Shown here piece after piece: positions 11,369 through 22,771 of a DNA stretch of 64,000 bases. A program made the position numbers and the translations under genes. The stretch is from the NCBI RefSeq assembly GCF_902167145.1, contig NC_050099.1, positions 245,408,588 to 245,472,587 on the forward strand. The letters are read 5' to 3'. Numbering within the stretch: position 1 is the stretch's first letter; the number at the start of each line of letters is the position of its first letter. This stretch comes from Zea mays (lineage: Eukaryota > Streptophyta > Magnoliopsida > Poales > Poaceae). The notes beneath the pieces were generated by a model. It searched no databases and had not been told where the DNA came from. It worked only from the letters and a program-made list of their open reading frames with translations.

Positions 11369-12698
11369 TGAAAGTCGCCTAGAGGGGGGGGTGAATAGGG
11401 CGAAACTGAAATTTACAAATATAAACACAACTACAAGCCGGGTTAGCGTTAGAAATATAAACGAGTCCGCGAGACAGGGCGCAAAACAAATCGCAAGCAA
11501 ATAAAGAGTGTGACACACGGATTTGTTTTACCGAGGTTCGGTTCTCGCAAACCTACTCCCCGTTGAGGAGGCCACAAAGGCCGGGTCTCTTTCAACCCTT
11601 CCCTCTCTCAAACGATCCCACGGATCGAGTGAGCTTTCTCTTCTCAATTGCTTGGAACACAAAGTTCCCACAAGGAAAACCACAAGTTTGGTGTCTCTTG
11701 CCTCAATTACAAGTGAGTTTAATCGCAATGGAAGAATCAAGAAAGAAGAAAGCAATCCAAGTGCAAGAGCTCGAAAGAACACAAGCAAATCACTCTCTCT
11801 AGTCACTATGGCGTTATGTGGAATTTGGAGAGGATTTGATCTCTTTGGTGTGTCTAGAATTGAATGCTAGAGCTCTTGTAGTAGTTGGGAAGTGGAAAAC
11901 TTGGATGCAATGAATGGTGGGGTGGTTGGGGTATTTATAGCCCCAACCACCAAAAGTGGCCGTTGGGAGGCTGTCTGTTCAATGGCGCACCGGACAGTCC
12001 GGTGCACACCGGACATGTCCGGTGCCCCCGCCACGTCATCACTGCCGTTGGATTCTGACCGTTGGAGCTTCTGACTTGTGGGCCCGCCTGGGTGTCCGGT
12101 GCACACCGGACATGCACTGTTCCTTGTCCGGTGTGCCAGTATGGGCGCGCCTGACTTCTGCGCGCGCTGCGCGCGCATTTAATGCGCCGCAGGTAGCCGT
12201 TGGCGCGGAGAAAGCCGTTGCACCGGAGTTGCACCGGACAGTCCGGTGCACACCGGACAGTCCGGTGAATTATAGCGGACTAGCCGTCGGCGTTTCCCGA
12301 AGCTGGCGAGTTCCTGAGGCCGCTCTTCCTTGGCGCACCGGTCACTGTCCGGTGTACACCGGACAGTCCGGTGAATTATAGCGCGAGTGCCTCTGGAAAT
12401 TCCTGAAGGTGGCGAGTTCAAGTTGGAGTCCTCTGGTGCACCGGACACTGTCCGGTGGTGCACCGGACACTGTCCGGTGGCACACCGGACAGTCCGGTGC
12501 TCTCAGACCAGAGGGCCTTCGGTTGCCACTTTGCTCCTTTGTTGAATCCAAAACTTGGTCATTTTATTGGCTGAGTGTGAACCTTTTACACCTGTATAAT
12601 CTATACACTTGGGCAAGCTGGTTAGTCCAATTATTTGTGTTGGGCAATTCAACCACCAAAATTAATTAGGGACTAGGTGTAAGCCTAATTCCCTTTCA
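11369..12698 (-). repeat. Opie-1 5' LTR
   Basis: 1330 bp. It is longer than its partner mainly through one extra CACCGGACACTGTCCGGTG-type unit near 12437-12480. Confidence 0.9.
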
Positions 12699-13144
12699 GT
12701 TTGGCCGGAGCCGGGTTTGCGAGAGCAGCCCCCGAGCCTCTGCACAGAGCGATAGGACGGCCAAGGACTGACTCGGCTTTTATCATATGCCCCTTCGTCG
12801 CCTTTCCGCAAGGAGGGGGGAAAGCGCCATGTTGCCCTCGGAGGGCGCCGAACATGGTGTCTCCGGTGAGTTGCTAACGGGTGATCCGAGTGGACGACCG
12901 TGCCCCGTTCGATAAGGGTCGGCTAGTGGCCCAGAGGTGCGCTCCAAAAGTACATACAGGTGATTTGCCAGACCCGGTCCCATTTGATAGGATCCGAGGG
13001 CTCGATGCCTCCCTCTGATGGGATTCCATTACAGAATCGCTCCTGCTGGTCTCGGAAATGTCTTAGGATACCTCGGGAGCGTAGCCCGAGCCTCAGCCAT
13101 GTATCGGACGTACCCAGAGTCATCCCTCGCTCTGCGTGTTCTGG

Positions 13145-13350
13145 GGCAGCTGTCAAACCCTTCGGCGGGCCAGCCTTCGAACCCCTGATCAGTAGTGGGC
13201 GCGGAGCCCGAGTGCTCTGAGGCGGCTGTCGAACCCTTCCGAGGGGCCAGCCTTCGAACCTCTGATCAGTAGTGGGCGCGGAGCCCGAGTGCTCTGAGGC
13301 GGCTGTCGAACCCTTCTGAGGGGCCAGCCTTCGAACCCCTGATCAGTAGG
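13145..13350. repeat. 77-bp tandem repeat in Huck 3' region, about 2.7 units
   Basis: Unit starts at 13145, 13221 and 13298, each reading GGC(A/G)GCTGTC(A/G)AACCCTTC and then CAGCCTTCGAACC. The units diverge at a few bases. Confidence 0.8.
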
Positions 13351-16009
13351 AGGGCTTGGGGCCCGCTTCCTTTGCGGAGAAGGATCCCTTTCGGAGTATC
13401 CCCTTTCCCGGTCCCTGTAGCAAGAGAGAGAAAGGGGAAGAGGAAAAGGATACGAAATTGAATGATGTGGCACACCTTTTTTGACGCGGTCATCATGGCG
13501 AAGGTGAAGCGTCGCCTGCTTCGCCTGCCAAAGGTGTCGTCTGCCCTGCCATGGAGTTAATGTGACGGGACGAGTGGTTCGCGAGGCAGTCGTTGCACGA
13601 GCCATTCGAGGGACGGAACACGGGCGCGTCGTCTTCACGCCGTGAGAGAGGGCTCCCCTGCTGCTCCAGGAGGGGACGTGAGCCTGCAGACGATTTGACT
13701 GCTGCTTCCGCCCGCCTGTCGCCGCCATTACTGCCGGCCCACTTTTGGCCATATCGATTGTCGCGCCTTCTCCCGCGGCCGACTGACCCGTGACCGATGC
13801 GCTTGGTTGGCACTGTTGGGCCATGCGCAGGGTTGCCTCGAGTCGCGGCACCGGCTCCGCAGTCGAGAAGGCGCGGCATTGGCGTAAGTGGCGGTGCAGT
13901 TTTTCGCACGTAGTAACCGGCACGCCGGTTACATGACGTGTGGGCCTGGGCCTCCATGCTGGACGCGTCGAAAGGGTGTGTCCCTGTGGTGCAGTTGCAT
14001 GTCGCCTGCATGGCGGTCCGCCCTTTCACCCGCTGGTTTAGGCGAAGGTGGAGGAGTGCTTGTAACCGCTGGGCGGTTACACGCTCCGTGTGCGGCGGTT
14101 TAGCTTCTTCTGTCCGGGCCAGCTTGCATGACGTGTGGGACCCAGCCCCCATGTCATAGGGGGAGGACCCTGGAGCGTGTTGGTGAAGACTTAGTTCGCG
14201 GCGCCTGAGGACGCGAGCGGGGAGAGTCGCCTTTAAAAAGGGATCGACTCCTTGGGTGGTAGCCACGCCTTCGCACTCCCCTCATGCATTGTGCCCTTCC
14301 ACCTTCCGAGCCCCCGGATGGGGAGCGCCCGTGTTGCTTTCGTCTTGCTGTTGTTGGAGGAGCGCAACTTCGTGGAAGTTGGCACCTTTCAGCCATCGCA
14401 CGGCTTCAAGGATTTTCATCAGTCAGCCCGGCCGCATCCCCTCACTAATGGTCACCCAAGACGGTGACCACCAGTTCGATGATGGGGAGAAGCAAGCCGG
14501 GTTGCGGCCTCTGCCCCGCCCTCAGCTTCAAGGATCTTCATCATCCTTGCTGGGGAGGAGGGCGAGGCGAGCCGGGACCTACCTTCGCGTGGGCTGGCGT
14601 CCCGCTTCTTCCTCCGGCTTCTGGGGGTGGAAACCATCCTCCAGCTCTGCGGAGGAGGCATCCTCCAGCCATGCCGGGGAAGGCAAACTGCTGCTGCCTA
14701 GCCAGGGTCCAGCATTCTGTCCTCTGTCCGGGCGACGGTGGCCAGCCGCACCGAGGGGTCTCACAACACGTCGTACGTCGCGAGGGCGGTACTCGTGTTC
14801 TGGGACGGTCCCATTCTCGTTTTCGTGGCGAGGACGGGAGTGAGGACCTGCTGGTGCGCTTTGGGGCGGTCGGCGCTCGCTGGTGCGGTGTTGGTGGGCA
14901 GGTGGATGCCGCCGTCGGTGCTGAGGTGGTGGCCGCCGGAGAAGGCTTCTCCGCCGACGAGATCGTCGGTGCCATCTGCGCTCCGGGCCTCCGGCTCTTT
15001 GGCTTTGATATCTGGTTCTCGTCCTCCGCGAGGGGACGCGAACGAGAGCCTTCCAGCGGTAGCGTCCGCCCTGGGACCATCGCTGCTGCTGCAGAGGTCA
15101 CCGGCGAGTCACCCGGAGTCTGTCGTCCCGCAGGCCCTTCGATGTGGAGGTTGTTCGTACCCGCGGGAGTGGAACCGGAGTTCCGTTTGTAATGGCATCT
15201 TGAGTGCCGGTGTCTGTTCATTGTGGCCGTCGGGGCCTGAACATCTAGGTATTTTGAGTGCAATACCGTTTTTCTTCCTCATTTTGAGCACCAGGACTCG
15301 CATGTCGGCTAGCTGGACCGCTTAACCAAGTGTGAGTTGCCCTGTGCGGAAGGTGACGAGTGAGGTATCCGTATCCCGGAGGCATAGGAGTCCCTCGGCT
15401 CGGTAGGCCTTGCCACCCAAGGCTCCTCTTGCTCAGTTAAAGAAACCCTCGGCCGCTCTGCGATGAGCCGGAGCCGGAGGCAGCGGTGTCAGCATGGACA
15501 GAGGCGAAGTTGGCTCGAGAAGAAGCTTCGTCGGCCTAGGAGCAGGGGACTCCCCAGGCCGAGGAGGCGTAGCACCGGCGGTTGGAACCTAGCCGGGTCG
15601 TCCACTGGCGGGACCGACGCCGGAGTCGGGCTGCCGAGGCCATGAGCCGGGCTGATGTCCTCGAGGGACAGCTGGCTGAGGCTACGGAGCGGCTGGTCAA
15701 GCTGTCTGCTCGGGCCGGGTTCCTGGAGGAGACCCTGGCGGCAATGGCCCATGCGCGGTGCTGACATCTTCCTTCGAGGTGGAGATCCTCCGACCGTGTC
15801 GCTGTCCGAGGCCGGGTCGGATTCCGCCGAAGGTGGAGTCGACGTCGAGGGTGTTGCTGCTCCCCTTATTGATGTCTGAACCTGTAGGAACATTTTGTCT
15901 GTAGCGTGCGTATGATTTTTGCGGCCGCCGAGGCCCAAACATATCATCGTTGTGTTATAAAGCTGCGTTTCTTTTCCCCTTGTTTCGAGTATCATGACTT
16001 GTTTGTCAG

Positions 16010-16400
16010 TAGCAGAATCGTTTATCTGAGCGAGAGTTACTTATCGCGGAAGGTGATGAGTGAGGTATCCGTATCCCGGAGGCGTAGGAGTCCCCCGGCT
16101 CGGTTGGCCTCGCTGCTTACGTGTACTCTTACTCGTCCTCAGGATTCTATTATCGATATAGTCGAGAAGGCACGAAAAATCGTTTCGGCAGAAAAGTTTT
16201 CGAGCGTTAAGACTTGTTCGGTCAGTAGAATCGCTTATCCGAGCGTGAGTTACTTATCGCAGAAGGTGATGAGTGAGGTATCCATATCCTGGAGGCGTAG
16301 GAGTCCCTCGGCTCGGTCGGCCTTGTCGCTTACGTGTACTCCGTCGTTTTCAGGATCCCACTATCGAAGTAGTCGAAAAGCGCGAAAGATGTTCTGACAG
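16010..16400. repeat. Tandem repeat of about 226 bp in Huck 3' region
   Basis: GTTACTTATCGC(G/A)GAAGGTGATG recurs at about 16037 and 16249, with shared flanks on both sides. A shorter related block (GGAAGGTGACGAGTGAGG) is near 15348. Confidence 0.65.
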
Positions 16401-16560
16401 AAAGACTTTTTCCGAGGAAAATTTTGACGTAGAGGGGGTTCCCCCCTTCTAGCCCCCGAGGGAGGGTCGGGCTTTGTCGAGGCAAGGCTGACCCTTCCTT
16501 GACGGTTAGACTATTTGTGTATGTAAAGAGAACGAGGTATATGAACGACTTGAAAACATC

Positions 16561-17413
16561 TTAAGGGTAGAAGCGACATAGATGTCGGATGTTCCAAGCG
16601 TTGTTGTAGACCTCGCCTTGACTGTTGGCCAGCTTGTATGTTCCGGGCTTCAAAATCTTGGAGATGATGAACGGCCCTTCCCACGGAGGTGTGAGCTTGT
16701 GGCGCCCTCGGGCGTCTTGTCGTAGCCGAAGCACCAAGTCCCCCACCTGGAGGTCTCGGGACCGAACCCCTCGGGCGCGGTAGCGTCGTAGAGACTGCTG
16801 ATACCGTGCCGAGTGTAGTAAGGCCATGTCCTGAGCCTCTTGCAGCTGGTCCAGTGAGTCTTCTTGGCTGGTCTGGTTGCTTTGGTTGTCGTACGCCCTT
16901 GTCCTTGGGGAGCCGTATTCTAAGTCTGTGGGCAAGATAGCCTCAGCCCCATAGACTAGAAAAAACGGCGTGAAGCCCGTGGCTCGACTTGGCGTCGTCC
17001 TCAGACTCCAGACCACCGAGGGGAGTTCCTTCATCCATCGCCTGCCGAACTTATTGAGGTCATTGTAGATCCTCGGCTTAAGTCCCTGCAGAATCATGTC
17101 GTTGGCACGCTCTACCTGCACATTCGTCATGGGGTGAGCTACGGCGGCCCAGTCCACCCGGATGTGGTGGTCCTCGCAGAAGTCCAGGAACTTCTTGCCA
17201 GTGAACTGGGTGCCGTTGTCGGTGATGATGGAATTCGGGACCCCAAAGCAATGGATGATGTTGGTGAAGAATGCCACCGCCTGTTCGGACCTGATGCTGT
17301 TTAGGGGTCGGACCTCAATCCACTTGGAGAATTTGTCGATAGCGACCAGTAGGTGCGTGAAGCCCCCGGGTGCCTTCTGCAAGGGACCGGCAAAGTCCAG
17401 ACCCCCACATAGC
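16561..17413 (-). pseudogene. Huck integrase, C-terminal part (split by Opie-2)
   Basis: On the minus strand the segment begins at the integrase core, with D in LDFAG, D in TDNGTQF and E in VERAND. It continues through the Gypsy-type C-terminal region (VGDLVLR, WEGPFII, YKL) to a stop at the 3' end of pol. These are the RNase H-fold catalytic positions of a Ty3/Gypsy integrase. The N-terminal zinc region is at 26850-27080, on the other side of the 9.4-kb Opie-2 insertion. This half keeps an open frame, so Opie-2 broke the gene between zinc domain and core. Confidence 0.85.
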
Positions 17414-17418
17414 AAACG

Positions 17419-18704
17419 TGATAGTCGCCTAGAGGGGGGGGTGAATAGGGCGAAACGGAAATTTACAAATATAAACACAACTACAAGCCGGGTTAGCGTT
17501 AGAAATATAAACGAGTCCGCGAGAGAGGGCGCAAAACAAATCGCAAGCAAAATAAAGAGTGTGACACGCGGATTTGTTTTACCGAGGTTCGGTTCTCGCA
17601 AACCTACTCCCCGTTGAGGAGGCCACAAAGGCCGGGTCTCTTTCAACCCTTCCCTCTCTCAAACGATCCCATGGACCGAGTGAGCTTTCTCTTCTCAATC
17701 ACTTGGAACACAAAGTTCCCACAAGGACCACCACAAGTTTGGTGTCTCTTGCCTCAATTACAAGTGACCTTGATCGCAATGAAAGAATCAAGAAAGAAGA
17801 AAGCAATCCAAGCGCAAGAGCTCGAAAGAACACAAGCAAATCACTCTCTCTAGTCACTATGGCGTTGTGTGGAATTTGGAGAGGATTCGATCTCTTTGGT
17901 GTGTCTAGAATTGAATGCTAGAGCTCTTGTAGTAGTTGGGAAGTGGAAAACTTGGATGCAATGAATGGTGGGGTGGTTGGGGTATTTATAGCCCCAACCA
18001 CCAAATGTGGCCGTTGGGAGGTTGTCTGCACGATGGCGCACCGGACAGTCCGGTGCACACCGGACAGTCCGGTGCCCCCGCCACGTCATCACTGTCGTTG
18101 GATTCTGACCGTTGGAGCTTCTGACTTGTGGGCCCGCCTGGGTGTCCGGTGCACATCGGACATGCACTGTTCCTTGTCCGGTGTGCCAGAATGGGCGCGC
18201 CTGACTTCTGCGCGCGCTGCGCGCGCATTTAATGCGCCGCAGGTAGCCGTTGGCGCCGACTAGCCGTTGCTCCGGAGTTGCACCGGACAGTCCGGTGCAC
18301 ACCGGACATGTCCGGTGAATTTTAGCGGACTAGCCGTTGGCATTTCCCGAAGCTGGCGAGTTCCTGAGGCCGCTCCTCCTTGGCGCACCGGACACTGTCC
18401 GGTGTACACCGGACAGTCCGGTGAATTATAGCGCGAGTGCCTCTGGAATTTCCCGAAGGTGGCGAGTTCAGGTTGGAGTCCTCTGGTGCACCGGACACTC
18501 CGGTGCTCCCAGACCAGAGGGCCTTTCGTTGCCTCTTTGCTCCTTTGTTGAATCCAATACTTGGTCTTTTTATTGGCTGAGTGCGAACCTTTTACACCTG
18601 TATAATCTATACACTTGGGCAAACTAGTTAGTCCGATTATTTGTGTTGGACAATTAAACCACCAAAATTAATTAGGGACTAGGTGTAAGCCTAATTCCCT
18701 TTCA
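17419..18704 (-). repeat. Opie-2 3' LTR
   Basis: 1286 bp. Compared with its 5' partner it lacks 42 bp inside the palindrome array near 18493-18503, where CACCGGACACTCCGGTG looks like a fusion of two palindromes. Confidence 0.9.
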
Positions 18705-19515
18705 ATCTCCCCCTTTTTGGTGATTGATGCCAACACAAACCAAAGCAAATATAGAAGTGTATAATTGAACTAGTTTGCATAATGTAAGTGCAAAGGTTGC
18801 TTGGAATTGAGCCAATAAATACTTACAAGATATGCATGGATTGTTTCTTTCTTATATAACATTTTGGACCACGCTTGCACCACAAGTTTTGTTTTGCAAA
18901 CTTTTTGTAAATCCTTTTCAAAATTCTTTTGCAAATAGTCAAAGGTAATTGAATAAGATTTTGCAAAGCATTTTCAAGATTTGAAATTTTCTCCCCCTGT
19001 TTCAAATGCTTTTCCTTTGACTAAACAAAACTCCCCCTAAATGAGATCCTCCTCTTAGTGTTCAAGAGGGTTTTGATATGTCATTTTTGAAATACTATTT
19101 TCTCCCCCTTTTGAACACAATGGGATACTAATTGAAAATATTCTTGGAATAAGTTTTTGAAATTGGTGGTGGTGCGGTCCTTTTGCTTTGGGCTCTTACT
19201 TTCTCCCCCTTTGGCATGAATCGCCAAAAACGGAATCAGTAGAGCCCTCGAAGTGCTATCTTCCCTTTGGTCATAAATAAATGAGTTAAGATTATACCAA
19301 AGACGAAGTTCTTTTGCTCTCTCCCCCAAAGATGGAGAGAGGCTTGGAGTGACGGCGAAGCATGAGTTACGGAGTGAAAGCCTTTGTCTTTGCCGAAGAC
19401 TCCAATTCCCTTTCAATATTCCTATGACTTGTTTGAAATGCACTTGAAAAACACATTAGTCATAGCATATGAAGGTGACATGATCAAAGGTATACAAATG
19501 AGCTATGTGTGTAAT
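18705..19515 (-). promoter_or_regulatory. Opie-2 multi-polypurine-tract region
   Basis: CTCCCCC blocks on the plus strand at about 18706, 18991, 19031, 19101, 19205 and 19320 repeat the pattern of Opie-1. No coding region was seen. Confidence 0.75.
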
Positions 19516-22500
19516 CTAGGAAAAGAAATTGCGCGAATCAAGAATATTGAGCTCATGCCTAAGTTTGTTGAAAGATTGTTCATCAAGAGGCTTGGTAAAG
19601 ATATCGGCTAATTGATCTTTAGTGTTAATATAAGAAATCTCGATATCCCCCTTTTGTTGGTGATCCCTTAAAAAGTGATACCGAATGGCTATGTGCTTAG
19701 TGCGGCTATGCTCGACGGGATTATCCGCCATCTTGATTGCACTCTCATTATCACATAGCAAAGGGACTTTGGTTAGTTTGTAACCGTAGTCCCGCAGGGT
19801 TTGTCTCATCCAAAGTAATTGCGCGCAACAATGGCCTGCGGCAATGTACTCGGCTTCGGCGGTGGAAAGAGCGACTGAATTTTGCTTCTTTGAAGCCCAA
19901 GACACCAAGGATCTTCCCAAGAACTGGCAAGTCCCCGATGTGCTCTTCCTATTGATTTTACACCCCGCCCAATCGGCATCGGAATAACCAATTAAATCAA
20001 AAGTGGATCCCTTAGGATACCAAAGCCCAAACTTAGGAGTATAAGCCAAATATCTCAAGATTCGTTTTACGACCGTAAGGTGAGCTTCCTTAGGGTCGGC
20101 TTGGAATCTTGCACACATGCATACGGAAAGCATAATATCTGGTCGAGATGCACAAAGATAAAGTAAGGAACCTATCATCGACCGGTATACCTTTTGATCC
20201 ACAGACTTACCTCCCGTGTCGAGGTCGAGATGCCCATTAGTTCCCATGGGTGTCTTGATGGGCTTGGCATCCTTCATCCCAAACTTGGTTAGAATGTCTT
20301 GAGTGTACTTTGTTTGGCTAATGAAGGTGCCCTCTTGGAGTTGCTTCACTTGAAATCCTAGAAAATACTTCAACTCCCCCATCATAGACATCTCGAATTT
20401 CTGTGTCATGATCCTACTAAACTCTTCACATGTAGACTCGTTAGTAGACCCAAATATAATATCATCAACATAAATTTGGCATACAAATAAGTCATTTTCA
20501 AGAGTTTTAGTAAAGAGTGTAGGATCGGCTTTACCGACTTTGAAGCCATTAGCAATAAGGAAATCTCTAAGGCATTCATACCATGCTCTTGGGGCTTGCT
20601 TGAGCCCATAAAGCGCCTTAGAGAGCTTATAGACATGGTTAGGATACTCACTGTCTTCAAAGCCGGGAGGTTGCTCAACATAGACCTCTTCCTTGATTGG
20701 TCCATTGAGGAAGGCACTTTTCACGTCCATTTGATAAAGCTTAAAGCCATGGTAAGTAGCATAGGCTAATAATATGTGAATTGACTCAAGCCTAGCTACG
20801 GGTGCATAGGTTTCACCGAAATCCAAACCTTCGACTTGGGAGTATCCCTTGGCCACAAGTCGAGCTTTGTTCCTTGTCACCACACCATGCTCGTCTTGCT
20901 TGTTGCGGAAGACCCATTTGGTTCCTACAACATTTTGATTAGGACGTGGAACTAAATGCCATACCTCATTCCTAGTGAAGTTGTTGAGCTCCTCTTGCAT
21001 CGCCACCACCCAATCCGAATCTTGGAGTGCTTCCTCTACCCTGTGTGGCTTAATAGAGGAAACAAACGAGTAATGTTCACAAAAATGTGCAACACGAGAT
21101 CGAGTAGTTACCCCCTTATGAATGTCGCCGAGGATGGTGTCGACGGGGTGATCTCGTTGTATTGCTTGGTGGACTCTTGGGTGAGGCGGCCTTTGTTCCT
21201 CTTCCTCCTTGTCTTCATCATTTGCATCTCCCTCTTGATCATTGCCATCATCTTGAGGTGGCTCATTTGCTTGATCTTCTATTTCATCAACTTGAGCTTC
21301 ATCCTCATTTTGAGTTGGTGGAGATGCTTGCGTGGAGGAGGATGGTTGATCTTGTGTTCTTGGAGGCTCTTCGGACTCCTTAGGACACACATCCCCAATG
21401 GACATGTTCCTTAATGCTATGCACGGAGCCTCTTCATCACCTATCTCATCAAGATCAACTTGCTCTACTTGAGAGCCGTTAGTTTCATCAAACACAACGT
21501 CACATGAGACTTCAACTAGTCCAGTGGATTTGTTAAAGACCCTATATGCCCTTGTGTTTGAGTCATAACCAAGTAAAAAGCCTTCTACAGTCTTAGGAGC
21601 AAATTTAGATTGTCTACCTCTTTTAACAAGAATAAAGCATTTGCTACCAAAGACTCTAAAATATGAAATGTTGGGCTTTTTACCGGTTAGGAGTTCATAT
21701 GATGTCTTCTTGAGGATTCGGTGTAGATATAACCGGTTGATGGCGTAGCAGGCGGTGTTGACCGCCTCGGTCCAAAACCGATCCGATGTCTTGTACTCAT
21801 CAAGCATGGTTCTTGCCATGTCCAATAGAGTTCTATTCTTCCTCTCCACTACACCATTTTGTTGAGGCGTGTAGGGAGAAGAGAACTCATGCTTGATGCC
21901 CTCTTCCTCAAGGAAGCCTTCGATTTGAGAATTCTTGAACTCCGTCCCGTTGTCGCTTCTAATTTTCTTGATCCTTAAGGCGAACTCATTTTGAGCCCGT
22001 CTCAAGAATCCCTTTAAGGTCTCTTGGGTTTGAGATTTTTCCTGCAAAAAGAACACCCAAGTGAAGCGAGAATAATTATCCACAATAACTAGACAGTACT
22101 TACTCCCGCCGATGCTTATGTAAGCGATCGGGCCGAATAGATCCATGTGTAGGAGCTCTAGTGGCCTGTCGGTCGTCATTATGTTCTTATGCGGATGATG
22201 AGTGCCAACTTGCTTCCCTGCTTGGCATGCGCTACAAATCCTGTCTTTCTCAAAATGAACATTTGTTAGTCCTAAAATGTGTTCACCCTTTAGAAGCTTA
22301 TGAAGATTCTTCATCCCAACATGGGCTAGTCGGCGGTGCCAGAGCCAACCCATGTTAGTCTTAGCAATTAAGCATGTGTCGAGTTCAGTTCTATCAAAAT
22401 CTACTAAGTATAGCTGACCCTCTAACACACCCTTAAATGCTATTGAATCATCACTTCTTCTAAAGACAGTGACACCTATATCTGTGAAAAGACAGTTGTA

Positions 22501-22765
22501 GCCCATTCTGCATAATTGAGATACAGAAAGCAAATTGTAATCTAATGAATCTACAAGAAAAACATTGGAAATAGAATGGTCAGGAGATATAGCTATTTTA
22601 CCAAGACCTTTGACCAAACCTTGATTTCCATCCCCGAATGTGATAGCTCGTTGGGGATCTTGGTTTTTCTCATATGAGGAGAACATCTTCTTCTCCCCTG
22701 TCATGTGGTTTGTGCACCCGCTGTCGAGTATCCAACTTGAGCCCCCGGATGCATAAACCTACAAA
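19516..22765 (-). CDS. Opie-2 pol polyprotein, uninterrupted
   Basis: One open frame. Counting from the first Met at 22704 (1062 aa), the zinc region H-H-C-C is at about 123-160, integrase D188, D251 and E287, RT with YVDD near residue 745, and RNase H with DADW near 909 followed by the AEAEY and DNESA motifs. The protease DSG motif lies just upstream of this Met in the same frame (about 22710-22740), so Met is not the true start and the mature polyprotein begins upstream. Pol is in +1 relative to gag. The usual VDDYSRF reads VDNYSRF at residue 210. This is outside the catalytic triad but otherwise conserved, and could weaken integrase. Confidence 0.9.
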
Positions 22766-22771
22766 ACAAGT

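Larger units (their letters stand above)
3183..12698 (-). mobile_element. Opie-1: Opie-type Sirevirus (Ty1/Copia), complete but pol frameshifted
   Basis: The 9516-bp element is bordered by GTTTG (3178-3182 and 12699-12703). Its LTRs are 3183-4489 (3') and 11369-12698 (5'). By eye the LTRs differ at roughly ten bases plus one 22-bp unit, so insertion is recent. The initiator-Met-type primer site, multiple polypurine tracts and arrays of the CACCGGACAGTCCGGTG palindrome mark it as a Sirevirus. The gag frame is open. Pol carries two one-base deletions relative to Opie-2. Confidence 0.9.
12704..16560 (-). other. Huck internal 3' region, main piece
   Basis: 3.9 kb of GC-rich DNA between integrase and the 3' LTR, as is usual in the Tat lineage. 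It has no recognisable conserved domain. Open frames of about 190-260 aa on both strands (for example 14464-15192 plus, 13189-14266 minus) look like GC-driven chance frames. Two repeat blocks are listed separately. Confidence 0.65.

Noticed and set aside
14464..15192. 242-aa plus-strand open frame in Huck
   Set aside because: GC-rich chance frame without domain, antisense to the element. Kept only as a note on the 3' region.
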